Below, piece by piece: positions 46,721 to 58,792 of a DNA stretch of 64,000 bases. Each line of letters begins with the position of its first letter. Within the stretch, counting starts at the first letter, position 1. The stretch covers positions 17,496,501 to 17,560,500 of the forward strand of contig JAPYXD010000680.1 in the NCBI GenBank assembly GCA_030998225.1, read 5' to 3'. A model generated the notes under the pieces. The model was not told the DNA's origin. It made no database searches and saw only the letters and a program-made list of their open reading frames with translations. This DNA is from Diplolepis rosae. Its lineage: Eukaryota > Arthropoda > Insecta > Hymenoptera > Diplolepididae. Made by a program: the position numbers and the translations under genes.

Positions 46721-47029
46721 AACCCAACCTATCGCGATTCGTTTTTAGAAACTTTAAGTACTTGTTCGCATTTTAAATTAACAAGTTTTCATTCATAAAA
46801 TATTAATCTGATTGAAAATGTCATAAGGATTGATTGTTGTACTTGCTTAGCACAACTCAGCACAAATTTCCAATTCTTGAAATTTTTTTTTCCAAAATTC
46901 CGATTTTTTAAATCCGGTTTTTTCAAAAATATTTTTAAAGTTAGGGGTTCGGCATTACAGCAGAAAAATATGATTTGTATTTGCCACTTAATAAACATTT
47001 AATTGACTTGTAAAAATGCAGAAAAACAT

Positions 47030-47209
47030 TTATTTTTGTGATATACAATTTTTTTTGATAGTTTTTGGCTCGAATTCACGCCACAGCGAATTCTTCTTAT
47101 TTTCAAATTGTTCACAGTACTGGAAAACAGGTTCAACAATTCCCTTTTCATAATCAATAAGTATTGCTTCAAGCTTGTCATTTTTAAACATAAGACTGCC
47201 ATTGTCTTC
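47030..47209 (-). CDS. Putative secreted-protein gene C, exon Y (altered end)
   Basis: Acceptor kept. The frame starts as in A and B (EDNGSLMFK, LEAILIDYEKGIVEPVFQYCEQF). A deletion of roughly 70-90 bp then removes the C-terminal half and reads into former 3' flanking sequence before TAA. It may be functional with a new tail or be a pseudogene. Confidence 0.5.
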   Translation of the reverse strand, partial: EDNGSLMFKNDKLEAILIDYEKGIVEPVFQYCEQFENKKNSLWREFEPKTIKKNCISQK

Positions 47210-47333
47210 CTGAAAAATAAATGATGAATAAATAAACCAAATTATTAATGCTTCTATGGTTTTTCAAAGTTAAAGGTGAAGCACAATTGGTCATTTTTAT
47301 TTTTTTTCTAAATTTACGTGAAAAAGTAATAAC

Positions 47334-47546
47334 CTGTGTTAGCACATAATTTTTATCCTTTAATGCCACGTGAACAATTGCAGAGGATTCTTCCAATCTC
47401 TCAACGACCAATTTTATATACCTATTTGAACTAGTATATTCTTCTATATGGTTAGATAATACCATTGTATGTTCACCAGAGTATATATTCTTTGCATATT
47501 GTGGAAATTCTTCAAGTTTTTTTAAAAATTTCACTGGTTTCTCCAA
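47334..47546 (-). CDS. Putative secreted-protein gene C, exon X
   Basis: 71 codons, splice sites intact (donor CAG|GTTATT). Differs from B at only three residues (KKIY to KNIY; SK to TQ at the end). Confidence 0.6.
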
Positions 47547-48711
47547 CTAGAACAAATTTCAATTTTTCAAACTCAACCAACCTAATTGAAAGCATAACAA
47601 TACACTGAAAATATTATAAGATATTTTATTAAAAACCATTACCTTTCATAATCTTAAAAAATTTACTTACTCAAATTATTCAGTTTCAATATTAAAAAAA
47701 AAACTTTACTTTTTGCTAAATATTTCAGTCAGCCAGTAGCTTGCCAGTATTGAAAATAATTTTTTGTTAAGAAATTTGTTTCATGAATGAATAATGATTG
47801 TTGTTTCCAAAGTTTTTAGAAATTTTTTGATTATTATAGGCATTTAAAGTGAATGATTACATCTTTTTTTTAAACTGTTAATTTGAGTGAATCAATTAAA
47901 CTAACTTGTTAGAGTGCATTTAGTAGTAGTATAGAGGAAAATTGGTTGACTTTACTGAAAAATGTAATCTTCAGCAAAGATACGCATGAGAATCGTACAC
48001 TGATATTTATATACCTGGATCATTCACACGTTCTAAATCAACTGAAAATTTTGGTGCTATCAAGACAAACATTTGTTGTTCTAACCGAAGCTGGCATAAA
48101 AAGCTTTTGAATTAAATTAACCATAGTTGTCCAGCAAATATTTTGTTTGAAAAAAAAAAGTTTTTTAGAATCTAAAGATAGAGTTAAAACGTAATTAATA
48201 ACAATATTGTAACGCATTTCTTGAAAGGTTAACCGAAGAAGTCAATAGCTATTCAAGGTCATGTTTTAATTATCCGATCCCAACCTTACCGACACTTTTT
48301 TTCGTCCTTCGCATTTCGACATTAACTGAAAGATCTAATTAAAGAATGAGTAATTATGTAAAAAGCAATAAAGAAAGTTAATCTGGTCCAAAATGTTTGT
48401 AATTATGAGAAAAAATGTTTAAAATTTTTTTTTTATTATAAATATAAAGGAGATAAGAAGCAGGTAAACGTTCCTTAGTGTTTTTTACTCAATTACCTAA
48501 AGTTGTTATTCCATATTCCAAATGATGTGGAAATGCGAAGGACGAAAAATAGGTGTCGGTAAGGTAGAAATCGGATAAGTAAGATATGGCTTTAATAGGT
48601 GAATCATGCATTTGATCCAATCAAAACTGAATCAATCTAAATCGCAGACTTTTCATTCAAAAAAAGAGTTTCTTTCACCAGAAATAGTTTTTTCTCTTAA
48701 ATATTTCATAC

Positions 48712-48913
48712 CTTTGCAACTGCCAGACCAGTAGGGATGGCATTGCCTCGTATCATGTCCTCCGTTTTAATTATTTTAGTATCGTGTAAAAAATCTGCAA
48801 TGCTTTGAAATCCCTCAATAGCGTTGCTTTCCTCAATAGACTGTTCATATGGATGTGATGTAACGAAAAAGCGTCGACAATGTTGTCTGTTACGTGTAAT
48901 ATCCAGCATGTAC
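48712..48913 (-). CDS. Putative secreted-protein gene C, exon W
   Basis: Same length and splice sites as B. Replacements include KDFLDD to ADFLHD and NTNPTG to NAIPTG. Confidence 0.58.
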
Positions 48914-49294
48914 CTGTAAATGACATAAACCGAATTACAAGAAAAAATACACACATAATAACAATGATTATTTATAATTAATCTAACAATTTTCTTCATA
49001 CTCTTTTGAAGTCAGATTTACTTTTTGTAGCATTATAGTGAAAAAATTGAATGCTTCAACTATAAAGTATTTTCAAAAATTTCATTTAAAATTGAAATTT
49101 TAAATTACTATAATATATTTTAAATTATTATAACGTTTTTTGCTAAAATGTAGTTGTTATGATAAATATTAATACAATTACTTCAATCTATGACAAAAAA
49201 AGAGACTCAAAGCGTGTACTATTGTGATCATGGTGCCAAAACATAAATGTTCATAATAGCTTTTTTCTACCCTCTTTTCCAAAGGAGTTTTCTT

Positions 49295-49522
49295 TGTATT
49301 CGTAAAAAAACCTAAAGACACTATAAATTGAAGGTTTGTTCCATCGTAAGTTGTAATGGTTTTTTTCCTATGAGAATTACCTTCCTTATTTTGTACTTTG
49401 CCTTCTAACGCCGATGAATTTAATTCTGGAACAAAAAAATGGACTCGCTGGTTATCATAAGAACATTCCACTTTAGAATGGGGTAATTTTAAGACAGTGT
49501 CTCTCATAATAAATTTCCTCAA
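49295..49522 (-). CDS. Putative secreted-protein gene C, exon V
   Basis: Acceptor as in A, frame open. The donor position seen in A is not GT here, so the 3' limit is by homology. Confidence 0.5.
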
Positions 49523-50631
49523 CTAAAAAATCAATTCAAGTATCATTGTAGTATCAAGTGGCAAGCTCAAAATAACTCATTATGTTAGTCATATTCACTA
49601 AAGTATTGATGGTTGATTGCTAGCTTGAACAACAAAGCCACATGCATATTTTTTGTGATGCGTGCAGAAGAAACTACTTGTATAACAAGGAGAAAGAGTG
49701 GCTCAAAAGACAATCTAATCTATTTTCCAAAGGATGTCTCATACTAATGTTTTAGAATTTTCAGTGGTTTCGATTTGATTTTTGTGCATGTAAATAGTAT
49801 CTAGTAAACTAAAGGTAATAGGGCGCATGTTTCTGTAAAAGTTGAAGAGTTTTAAAAAGGGAATATGATGATAAAGGTCATAAGTTTTATATGAGAAATA
49901 TCTTCAAGATCATTTTAATATCAACACGAGCTTTTCAATATTTTAGCCTATCTTTAACATGATAATATGATTCACAGAAATATTTTATTTAATTTAAAGA
50001 TAAAATTTTCTTCGTTGAAGATAATAAAATTAATAAAAATATTTCTTATGTTTTTTCCAGTACATTATGTGAATTAAAGTAATACTTACTCAAATCAAAT
50101 AAATAATGTTGAAGAATAATTACTTTCGTTCAAGAAAGACTGAAAACATGATTTGTTAAAATCAAATAAATTTATATTTGTTCTAAAGGTGTTTTTGATT
50201 CGAATTCAAGAAATTAGGTTTTAAAAAACGATTTCTTAAATTTAAATAAAAGTTTTTCTGGGTGTATTAGATAGTACTTGAGTCACCAAAAATCTTTTTA
50301 ATTGAATGGAAATTGGAAAATATAGAGAGGGGGTAATTTTTGAGTCTCGTGAAGATAGGCCATATTTCGAATGCCTGTAACTACTACTCTTTGGGATACC
50401 TTGATTTTTGAAAATTAAAAATGCTTTTGATTTATGGTTAAGTTAGTACCTTTTTCTCAGATGTCAAATTAAATAATCTTGGGATTTCTTCTTATCATTT
50501 CACAGGGTTAAGACTGCGATTACTTTGATTTAATGCCTGCCTTTCAGTTACTCTTGCGATGTAATATAATCCAAAATTATCAAATTTATTGAATTGAGCT
50601 AAATGTGTTTCTCAAAATTGATTCTATTGTA

Positions 50632-50884
50632 ATTAGTGATCCTCCGATAATGTAGGCAGTGACAAAAATTTTAAACTCAACTAATTAATTTGAAATCATT
50701 TTACAGCCGCAAGGCTGAGCCACTAGGCGATATAAGGAGATCTTCCTGTGGAGAAGGAGATGTCGGACGCCTGTGTAGCTCAGTGGTCAGAGCAGTCGAC
50801 CGGCAATCGAAAGACCTGGGCTCGAATCCCAGCGCAGTCGAAAGCGTCATTTTTTCCACAGAAAGATTTTCAAATTCTTTAAAA
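50632..50884 (+). mobile_element. tRNA-derived SINE inserted in copy C intron
   Basis: A (near 8,095) and B (near 36,505) read straight through TTGTAATATA.TATATAGTAC, whereas C carries about 250 extra bases. The SINE is opposite in orientation to that at 43,848-44,095. Target duplication is short or unclear. Confidence 0.85.
50769..50839 (+). other. tRNA-like head of SINE
   Basis: 71 nt folding as a tRNA: a 7-bp acceptor with one mismatch (GCCTGTG/CGCAGTC), a GCTC/GAGC D stem, loop CCGGCAA giving a GGC (Ala-like) anticodon but C instead of T at position 33, and a perfect TGGG/CCCA-type T arm around CTCGAAT. A and B boxes are intact. The embedded context and odd loop argue for a SINE promoter rather than a working tRNA gene. 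Confidence 0.7.
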
Positions 50885-51642
50885 TAGTATATAGTACTTT
50901 AAATTCTAAATGTTTATTAAACGGTAAAAATTTTTTGTTTTCAAAATAAGATGATTCATTTTAGGCTAAGTAAATTAAAAAGAGTCTTTATTTGGTGCTA
51001 AATTGTATATTCGAAGGGCATTAAGTATAGACATAATAATTAATTTTGTCTTGAAAAAAAAAAAATTTCATCATACAATGAACGTTCAGAACTGTAAGTA
51101 CATGATCTTAACTATAAAGCATATTTTCGTAACAGATTACAACCAATAACAACAATAATAGACACAAGAAATCGACTCGGAAACGTTTTTCGGGGTCAAC
51201 GCACAAGTGATCACGAGCACCAAACGTGTTTTGAGTTTATTTTCCCTTCAATTTCCCAAAAACAAAAGAAAAACCTTTTGTCCTTCAGAGCTTTGAAAGT
51301 AGGGATTCCAAGCTTTAATTTAAGATAACAAAAAAAATGAGACTAACTTAAAAAAAAAATTGACAGCATTGTTAATTTTGAAAAATAAGGATGAAATTTT
51401 GAAAATTTCAATAAACGATTCGAACTATTCATTTTTTTGTCAAAAAAAGAATCGAAAACATTCAGATTAAAACAATTTGTATTGTAGGGCAATGTATTGC
51501 TCAATTTCAGGTCAATCGCAAAACATCAAATTTTTGGTTCGGTACACTTGAGAAATAATAACTCATATATATGGTTTCGGGAATGGCACAGTCAAAATAA
51601 TGTATGCACCCACGTAGATGTATTCACAAAGAGACATCGAAT

Positions 51643-51826
51643 GCTTACGTCTCTCCTGACATGTGACGTGGCAATATTCCTTTCGTAAGATTGTCCCAAA
51701 GAAAATTTTAGACTTGACTATTTTTAACAAATGTTCACGTTTTTCATGACCCCTTGAATCCGAAAAAACGATTTTTTAATACTGTCTACCCGTCTGCCGA
51801 AGTCGTCATTGTCGCCATATGTGTAC
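51643..51826 (-). other. Conserved stretch, frameshifted (copy C)
   Basis: Equivalent of 8,795-8,977 with one T missing from a T-run, which breaks the frame. Confidence 0.3.
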
Positions 51827-52372
51827 AAAAATTTTAACATCGATTCCTACCAATAATAATTTCCCCTTGGAATTTTTCACTCAATCCAAAGTTTAAAAGT
51901 TACAGTATTTCAAAATTTGAAAAAAATTAATAATCAAATTCCATTTTTTTTTTTTTTTTTTTTTTTTGGTGAGGAGGAAAAATGGCAAAATCTTTTATAG
52001 ACGTTGTACAGGACTCTCCTAGGACGGGTCTAGGCATACCTGTTAAAACCAGAAAACCCCCTCTCTCGAACCAATACACCACCCGCGGAACCGCCTTTCG
52101 GCTTTGAACTTCACGGGTGGTTGGTTCCATTAAAGTCGCGTGCGACTCTTCCGTCATCCGTTCGCTCGGAACTTCCACCCGCGGCCACCCGCCCACTAGG
52201 ACAACCGACCAGCCGCGCCACCCAGGGGAGAAACAAACAGATTCCTCCCCCGAACGACGCGGACAGTCAAGTCTACCCGAGACGCAGGACCGCGGGCGCA
52301 GGCCCCGATGCGATTTCTACTGGCCCTCCCCGTTGTTTCGCTCCCGACGCCCATCAAGCTCCCTCGTCTTCA

Positions 52373-55350
52373 TCACAAGTGTGACGAATGACTCGATGAG
52401 CGTCCAGAACCGCTCAGACTGGAGCATGAGGGGGACCATCGTGTCAGGAGTAAGTTCGGAACCCACCGCCTGACCGAGGACCCCCTAGCCACACCCCATT
52501 TTGCGCAGACGAAGAGTGCGTGCTCTGCGTTATCCACCGGGGAATCGCAGTAGCAACACGTCTCCTCGTCTCTCTTCTTAAAGCGCCTCAGGTACGCGTT
52601 AAAACAGCCATGGCCCGAGAGCGCTTGTGCCAAGTAAAAGCCGACTTCTCCGTGCTTTCTGTTCAGCCAGGTGGCGAGCTCCGGGATCAGGCGGTAGGTC
52701 CATCTCCCTGTCTGCTCACCATGCCATCTCATCTGCCATTTCTCGACGAGTCTGCGCCTTCCATCCTTGCGAATGGCCTCCTTCGCGCGAGCGATTTCCT
52801 GCAGGTCGGCGCAGGTAAGCTCCTTGCGAAGCTGAAAGGTTTCCTGCCTTTCCTCCGCCAATAAATCTATTGGCGGGACGCTCGCCAGTACCAGCACAGC
52901 GCTCGTCGAGATAGTTCTATATGCCGAAACTATTCTCAGCGCGACAAGTCTCTGCGCCGAGAACAGCTTCTTCTGAATAGCATGGTTTTGCAAGGCATTG
53001 GCCCAGACCGGAGCTGCATAAAGCAGCTTCGAATGGACCACGCTCGCCACCAATCTTCTTTTCGCTTCCCTGGGTCCACCAATGTTTGGCATAAGCCGGG
53101 CCAAGTTTGCTCCACATTGGATGGCTTTGGCGGCTGCGATCTTTAGGTGTTCGCCAAAGCTAAGCCTACGATCCAGCTGCACCCCCAGGTACTTAATGCT
53201 TGTTTTCCACTCGACTTCATGCTCTCCGAGAACGATCCTCGGGTATTGGAAGGATCTCCTGTCCGTAACGAGCAAAGCCTCGGTTTTCTCAGGGGCCAAT
53301 TTAAGACCTCTGCCATCCAACCAGCGCTTCGCTCGCCACAGACTTTCATTGATCCTCAGCTCTAGGATTCCGACGTCGTCAGCGGCGCACACGACAAGTG
53401 CGTCATCCGCGAAGCCGACGATGCTCGTTCCAGCAGGCAGGTCCATGCGCAGGAAATCGTCGTACATGACGTTCCAAACGAGTGGACCCACCCGCGACCC
53501 TTGAGGGGCGCCACATGTCATCTCCTCCTTGAGAGACCATTTGTCGCCCTCATATATCACCCACCTGTCGCTCAGATAGTCATCTATCATTCGCAACAGG
53601 TAGTCTGGAACCTTTTTCCGCACCATCGCCTCGATGCAGATGTTCCATCTCGCGGTATTGAACGCATTGCGTATGTCAATGCTAATCAACGCACAGAATC
53701 CCTTACGCTTACCAGTTCCTTTTCTTGCATTTGTGGCGATGTTAACCACAGCTTGGATGGCGTCCACCGTGGACCTGCATTTCCTGAATCCGAACTGGTT
53801 TTCCGAGAGCCCGTTCTCCCCGACCAAGAGAGCCTGAAGCCGTTGTAGAATCAACTCCTCCAGAAGCTTCCCCATTGTATCCAATAGGCATATTGGTCTA
53901 TACGACGAGGCGACCCCTAGAGGTTTGTTGCCCTTCCTCAGCAGGACCAACCTCTGCTTCTTCCAATCTGCGAAGAACCTCCCTCCCGAAGACAGGAGTT
54001 AAAGGCTTCTAGGAGGATCTCTGGGTACGCCCCGATCACCTCTTTGAGGATCTCGTTCGGCACCCCGTCGATACCTGGCGCTGTATTTGCCTTAAGCCTT
54101 CCACCCGCTCTCTTTAGTTCTTCGAGAGTGAAGAGTTCTTCGCGCCGGACCACGCAGGAACTTCGGTCCTGTCTTTGGAACGGCTCCACGTGTGGAAACA
54201 AGCTACACACAATGTACTGGACTCGATCGGGATTATCCAGGCCCGGGGTCTTTCTTCTAGCCACCAATCTCTTGGTGACTATTTTGAAGGCGAGACCCCA
54301 TGGGTCCTTCTCGACCTCACCGATCAAGTCTTTCCAGCATTGAAGTCGGCTTTTCTTTATGCCTCGCTTCAAAGCTGTTTTTGCCCCTTTCCATGCCTCG
54401 TGCAGCGTAGCATCCCCCTTTGAACGGGTGAATTTTCGCCGCGCTGCGAGGCATTCTCGACGTAGAGCTGCCAACTGGTCGTTCCACCAGTACATCGAAC
54501 CCTTGGCTTGCCTGCGCTCACGGCGAGGCATCGAGTAGTCGCAAGCCGCGACCACCTTCTGCCTCACCGAGCGCACAGCAGCTTCAAACGACCCAGCAGG
54601 GCAGACCCAACCAAGCTCATCGATGAGCCTGGTTTCTTCGAGGTGTTCGCGAAGTCTTTCCCTGCTGAGTCGTCTCGTGTTCCAGGAGGGGCTCCTTCCT
54701 TCGCCGCCCCTACCCTTATCCACCGCCTGACACCGTTGTTCTAGTGTGAATTCGATGCACCGGTGGTCACTCAAGGTTATTACCTCGAGGACCGACCAGT
54801 CGCTTATCCTTGAAGCGAGGCGAGGTGCGGCAATTGTGAGATCAATTATTGACCCCCCACTCCTCGTCTGAACGTAAATTCCCCGCCCTGATTCAAGACG
54901 ATCAGTTCGTTCCTAGCGACCATCTCGCCAACCAAGATTCCCCTCCTATCTAGGCGGGCTTCACCCACTCGGGCGACTTACTGTTGAAGTCCCCCCTATG
55001 AGGGATCGCCCGATGGCCTCACGAAGGCTTTCCTCAAGGAGGAGGATCTGGGTCTCAAAGACATCGAAGGGATCGCCGGGGGAGAAGTAGCAGCTGTACA
55101 CACGCTCACCCGCAACCTCCACCCAGACGAACCCCGCGTCGGTCTCCAGGAAGTCCCCGACGCCCAAATCAGGGTTACAAACAAGGATGCCGGCCCTCCT
55201 TGATGCATCCTGATACCAAGCAGAGTTATCGGACCACTTGTACTGCTCACTAATGAGCAGCACATCAGCCCCCTCTCCCTGGCAGTCTGCATCAGGAGGT
55301 CCTGGGCATCCTTCCCCTTCCGAGGTTGAGTTGCAGGAACTTCAATTCCT
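52373..55350 (-). pseudogene. R1-clade ORF2 (endonuclease-reverse transcriptase)
   Basis: An apurinic-type endonuclease region spans about 54,740-55,350 (VLLISEQYK, SDHRCIEFT) with frame breaks. RT lies in 52,373-53,950: SSYRPICLLD, FGFRKCRSTVDAI, SIDIRNAFNTARW, CGAPQGSRVGPLVWN and the catalytic FADDA. The C-terminal knuckle is CCYCDSPVDNAEHALFVC. A one-base shift near 53,945 separates the 278- and 525-codon frames. Family knowledge: these enzymes nick target DNA and prime reverse transcription at the nick. Confidence 0.93.
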
Positions 55351-56545
55351 GCCTCTCAACCTCCGAAGCTCTTCCCGGAAGACCGGGCAGGAGCCGCTCC
55401 CCGACACATGGGCGACATCTTTTTCGCCCCTGTCTGCACATGACAGGCACCTTGGTGGTGCCTTACAGGTCCCGGCCAAGTGTCCCGTGGCGCCGCACCT
55501 CCAACAGGCGTTTTTCCTGTCGGGGTTGCTGCAGCCCCGGGACCCGTGGCCGTACCCAAGGCACCTGAAGCAGCGGGCGACTTCCAGGTGTTCGCGAATG
55601 CGGCACTCTACCCACCCGATCCTCAACTTACCTAGCTGAAGCAGACGCGCGGCGTCTGCCTCAGCCAGCCGGATCACTGCAGTCTTCACCCCACCAAAGC
55701 GGGTGAAGAGCCTGCAGGACCCCTCAAAGCCGGTCTGCCCAATGCCAAGCACAGGGCAGACACAACCTCTTCTTTTTCAACGGTCTCGTCGAGGTCCCTA
55801 ATTTCGAGGGACCTCGTCGAGACCAGGGCTGAAATTTGCGCCCTTTCCCCGACCGCCAGGTCGAGCTCCTTTCGGAAGGCCGAAACGTCTCCCCTTTTTG
55901 AGGACCAAAAGGACTTCTTCCTTCCTGGTCCTCCGGATAGACAGGACCTCAAGTCCTGCCTTCCGGGGGTCGACCTCCGCCTTCATTTCCTCAAGATGTC
56001 GGCGTAGGACTGGCCGTCCTTCGCCGACACCTTGATGGCGTCGCCCGACCTCGCGGCCGGGGAGCGCCTCGGCAACTTTCCCTTTGTTTTGTGTTCCTGC
56101 GCGGAGGGCACAGGAACCTCTTTCTTCTTCTTCTCTTTTTTTTTCTTCTTTTTCTTCTTCTCCACCAGCTGCCATTCCCCATCCTTTTTTGGGGTCTGGC
56201 CTCTGGTGGCCGCGGCATAAGACGGCGATATGCCGCCCTTCCCTTTCTTGGGAAGCCGATCTTCGGGGGGAGAAGGAGCAACCCTCTTCTCCCCCTTTGT
56301 CAGCTTTTTGGAGTATCTCCCAGAGACGCAGAGCGCAGTCTCCGGAAGATACCCATCTTTTTTGAGGCGGGGTGGGATTCCAGCTTCTTCTGGATTTCCA
56401 TCCCGCTTTCTACAAGACATTTATGGGTGTTGAGCATTCCGCTCAACACCTCTGATGCCTCGTTAACACTGTCCTTTACGTGGCCAGGGTTATTTCTCAG
56501 CATACCCTGCTGGATGACACTGAGAGCCCTGGCCAACTTTTCCAT
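55342..56545 (-). pseudogene. R1-clade ORF1 (Gag-like)
   Basis: Frames shift several times but follow the R1 Gag order: a coiled-coil-like N-terminus, a lysine run (EKKKKKKKK), DGQSYADILRK, STRSLEIRDLDETVEKEEV, then three CCHC knuckles (CFRCLGYGHGSRGC, CWRCGATGHLAGTC and a longer third). The overlap with the start of ORF2 near 55,345 is typical. Confidence 0.88.
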
Positions 56546-56689
56546 TTTCGTGCTTTGCTCCTTCAGGAGCTGAAGGACGTCTTTCCATCCTCAGCCCCTG
56601 GAGAAGTGTGTGAGGGCGTATCTGACGCCTTCAACTCTTCACCTCCTTTATTTTTTAAAATATTCATATCAAAACTGTCGTGACTTAAG

Positions 56690-57626
56690 ACGGTTCGCCC
56701 ATCATGGGAGCCCTACCGCGGTAGGGCTACTATCCCCGCCTATATGGATCCCTAGTTAAGTGCGCCGAAACCGAGAAGCGGCTTATCGGATGGTCGATCC
56801 TATCGGCACATTAGATGAAACTAGTAAAAGGTTACGAGATAGGCCCGCGCCATAATGATGCTAAAGGTTTAACGTCACCCCTATCGACCGAGCGGTGCCG
56901 AGTCCGCCCCGACACCTGACCCGGACTTCAGGCTAGACGGTGTGCGATTTATCCTACGCAGCGTCGGATATAAGGAAATACTGACCAGGTAATCCTTCAT
57001 TCCTGCGCCCGGACGTCCATGATTTCAACCCCGACATTGGCTCCAGACAGTAGGATCGTGAGCGGTTTTCCCAGATTAACATGTGGTTTCACGGGATCTT
57101 TGCCCTTCGCGGTCGAACACCGGAGGGACTTACGGTTACCCATATTACTTCCACAGAGGTGAGGTACTGACATCGCGTCCTACCCTGGTCGAGAGGCTAC
57201 TACTCCTCCCTTGGCTAGTCTATCGGGAATATCCACCAGGCGCCGGCCGCAGCCTCATTCACTCAGCGTCCCATTCATTCTGGTGTGTGTGGGTGTCGGT
57301 GTCGTGCATGTGATTGTAGTGTGACCGCAAGAGCGCACGCGGGAAGTTCAGCGTCATCGCCGCATACGCATTTGGGGCGATACCCCGATTAAGGGGCCCC
57401 CCGCATTCACTCCATGTACGTTCATTCGGCATCAAGAGACCTGTTCATGGTCCCCTGATGCTTTCGCTCCACACCGCGTCCTCACGCGCTTGAAAGTCGC
57501 AGAACAACCGTCGTGGCACGTGCGCCCGGCAGGCCCATAACTAGGGAAAAGCCCGTCTATAGGGCTCCCTTGGCAGCCATCCTGACGGCAACAGCCCTAC
57601 TGCTGGCAGAGTCCTTGCGGCTACTA
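56690..57626 (-). other. LINE 5' untranslated region
   Basis: GC-rich, no long frame, between ORF1 and the 5' junction. R1-clade elements often have long 5' leaders. It is not ribosomal DNA as far as I can judge: no recognisable 28S core motif was seen. Confidence 0.65.
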
Positions 57627-57714
57627 CTCACTAATTTTTCAAACATAATATAAATCTATGTTCAAAGTTTCAATGATATAATGTGATTTTAATATTATTA
57701 GAAATTTATATTAC

Positions 57715-57775
57715 CTATAGCGCCCGAGAAAGTCAGGATAAAGGCACAGAAAAAAGCACTTCTCATCATCCACAT
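57715..57775 (-). CDS. Putative secreted-protein gene C, exon 1 (signal peptide)
   Basis: ATG, a hydrophobic core (MRSAFFCAFILTFSG) and donor ATAG|GTAATA. The LINE insertion lies just 89 bp downstream in the intron. A TATA-like run lies at 57,898-57,906. Confidence 0.58.
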
Positions 57776-57899
57776 CGTGACTATGATTGTAATACAGACA
57801 GATTAGTGGCACTAACTTGTATGTAAGAGATTAAGTAGTTTTGAAAACTCTTTAAGCAAAACTATTTCTGATGTAGTCACTGCTGGTTGCAATACGATA

Positions 57900-58505
57900 T
57901 ATATATGCTTATGGAGAATAGGCATAAGGAGACCAAACTAAAGGAGGAATTACACCTCTGTATGCAGGCATTATGCATGCTGGTTACCATGGTAACATAT
58001 TAGTGGAAAGAAACAGGAAAATTGTCGGTCTCTTTCTCTCTTGTATGTCACCATGGTAACCTGCATGCAGAATGCTTGCATGCAGAGGTGTAATTCCTCC
58101 TTAATGTAACTGTAAATGAGCATTTTTTTGTCGGAAGTACATTGAGTACGGAAACTTTCCAAAAGATGGATTTCCCGCATGTAGCGTAAGAAAAATTAAC
58201 TTTTCGGGTAGTCATGGTTTATACCATTGCATGCATGCAGGTTGTCATGGCAACATTTTATATTAATAACTTCTGTTTGCTGTTCTTTAATTATATACAT
58301 GTATACAAAACACAATAGTGGATTTTAAGCGAACAGAAGGAAGCGGCAATTTTTTAACGCCACTTGCATTCGCGCCATCAGTCGGGAAGTTCTTGTACCT
58401 TTTCCATGTTCTTCCGACAAAAACGTGCTCAACTTTTGTGAAGTTCATGCATAAGAGATTGGTCTCTTTATGTGTATTCTCCATTTATCTCGTATATGCC
58501 AGTGA
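57900..58505. mobile_element. Palindromic element upstream of gene C promoter
   Basis: Same structure as 38,115-38,725, both arms present. Confidence 0.75.
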
Positions 58506-58675
58506 TGCGAATGAGTCGGAAGGTGCATGCGCTAAGCCTGCGTTGATTTGAAATATAGGGAATTGTACACATAGAATGTTGTAATTAGCAAATAGCCATT
58601 TCTGCAAACAGCAGTTGCAGTGACTTAACAATGATTATTTAATACATTAAAATTTTCTTAAATGTACACTCTATA

Positions 58676-58792
58676 TCCAAAATAGTGGAAAAACACTTTT
58701 TTCTAGTGGTTATCCACTATTTGAAAAAATGCGAAGTACGCCACTCTGAACCAGTGGATAATGACTAAAACAAATAGTGGTTAGCACTTTAC
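58676..58792. mobile_element. Left end of the 1.64 kb TIR element
   Basis: GTACACTCTATATCCAAAATAGTG through GTGGTTAGCACTT, then an abrupt change of sequence. Marks the right edge of copy C. Confidence 0.75.

Larger units (their letters stand above)
51944..57626 (-). mobile_element. R1-clade non-LTR retrotransposon, about 5.7 kb
   Basis: The 3' poly(A) tail is the T-run 51,944-51,967. ORF2 (EN, RT, CCHC), ORF1 (Gag with three knuckles) and a GC-rich 5' region of about 950 bp follow in order on the minus strand, so it looks full length. It interrupts copy C inside intron 1 of the gene. Comparison with B shows about 269 bp of target (37,574-37,842) missing at the insertion, and no target duplication. 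Frames are broken in both ORFs. Confidence 0.93.
46795..58792 (+). repeat. Segmental repeat copy C
   Basis: Collinear with B from within the last 148-bp unit to the left end of the 1.64 kb TIR element, where it stops. Interrupted by a SINE (50,632) and an R1-clade LINE (51,944). It lacks the mariner and most of the block head. Confidence 0.9.

Noticed and set aside
51944..51967. Simple T-run microsatellite
   Set aside because: It is the LINE poly(A) tail in reverse orientation.
52117..54423. Plus-strand ORFs across the LINE
   Set aside because: Antisense to RT/EN with no independent support.
55991..56573. Plus-strand Phe/Ser-rich ORFs
   Set aside because: Antisense shadows of the Lys-rich LINE Gag.
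56690..57626. 28S ribosomal DNA target of an R1 element
   Set aside because: The flanks are the segmental repeat, not rDNA, and I recognise no conserved rRNA core; it fits a LINE 5' leader.
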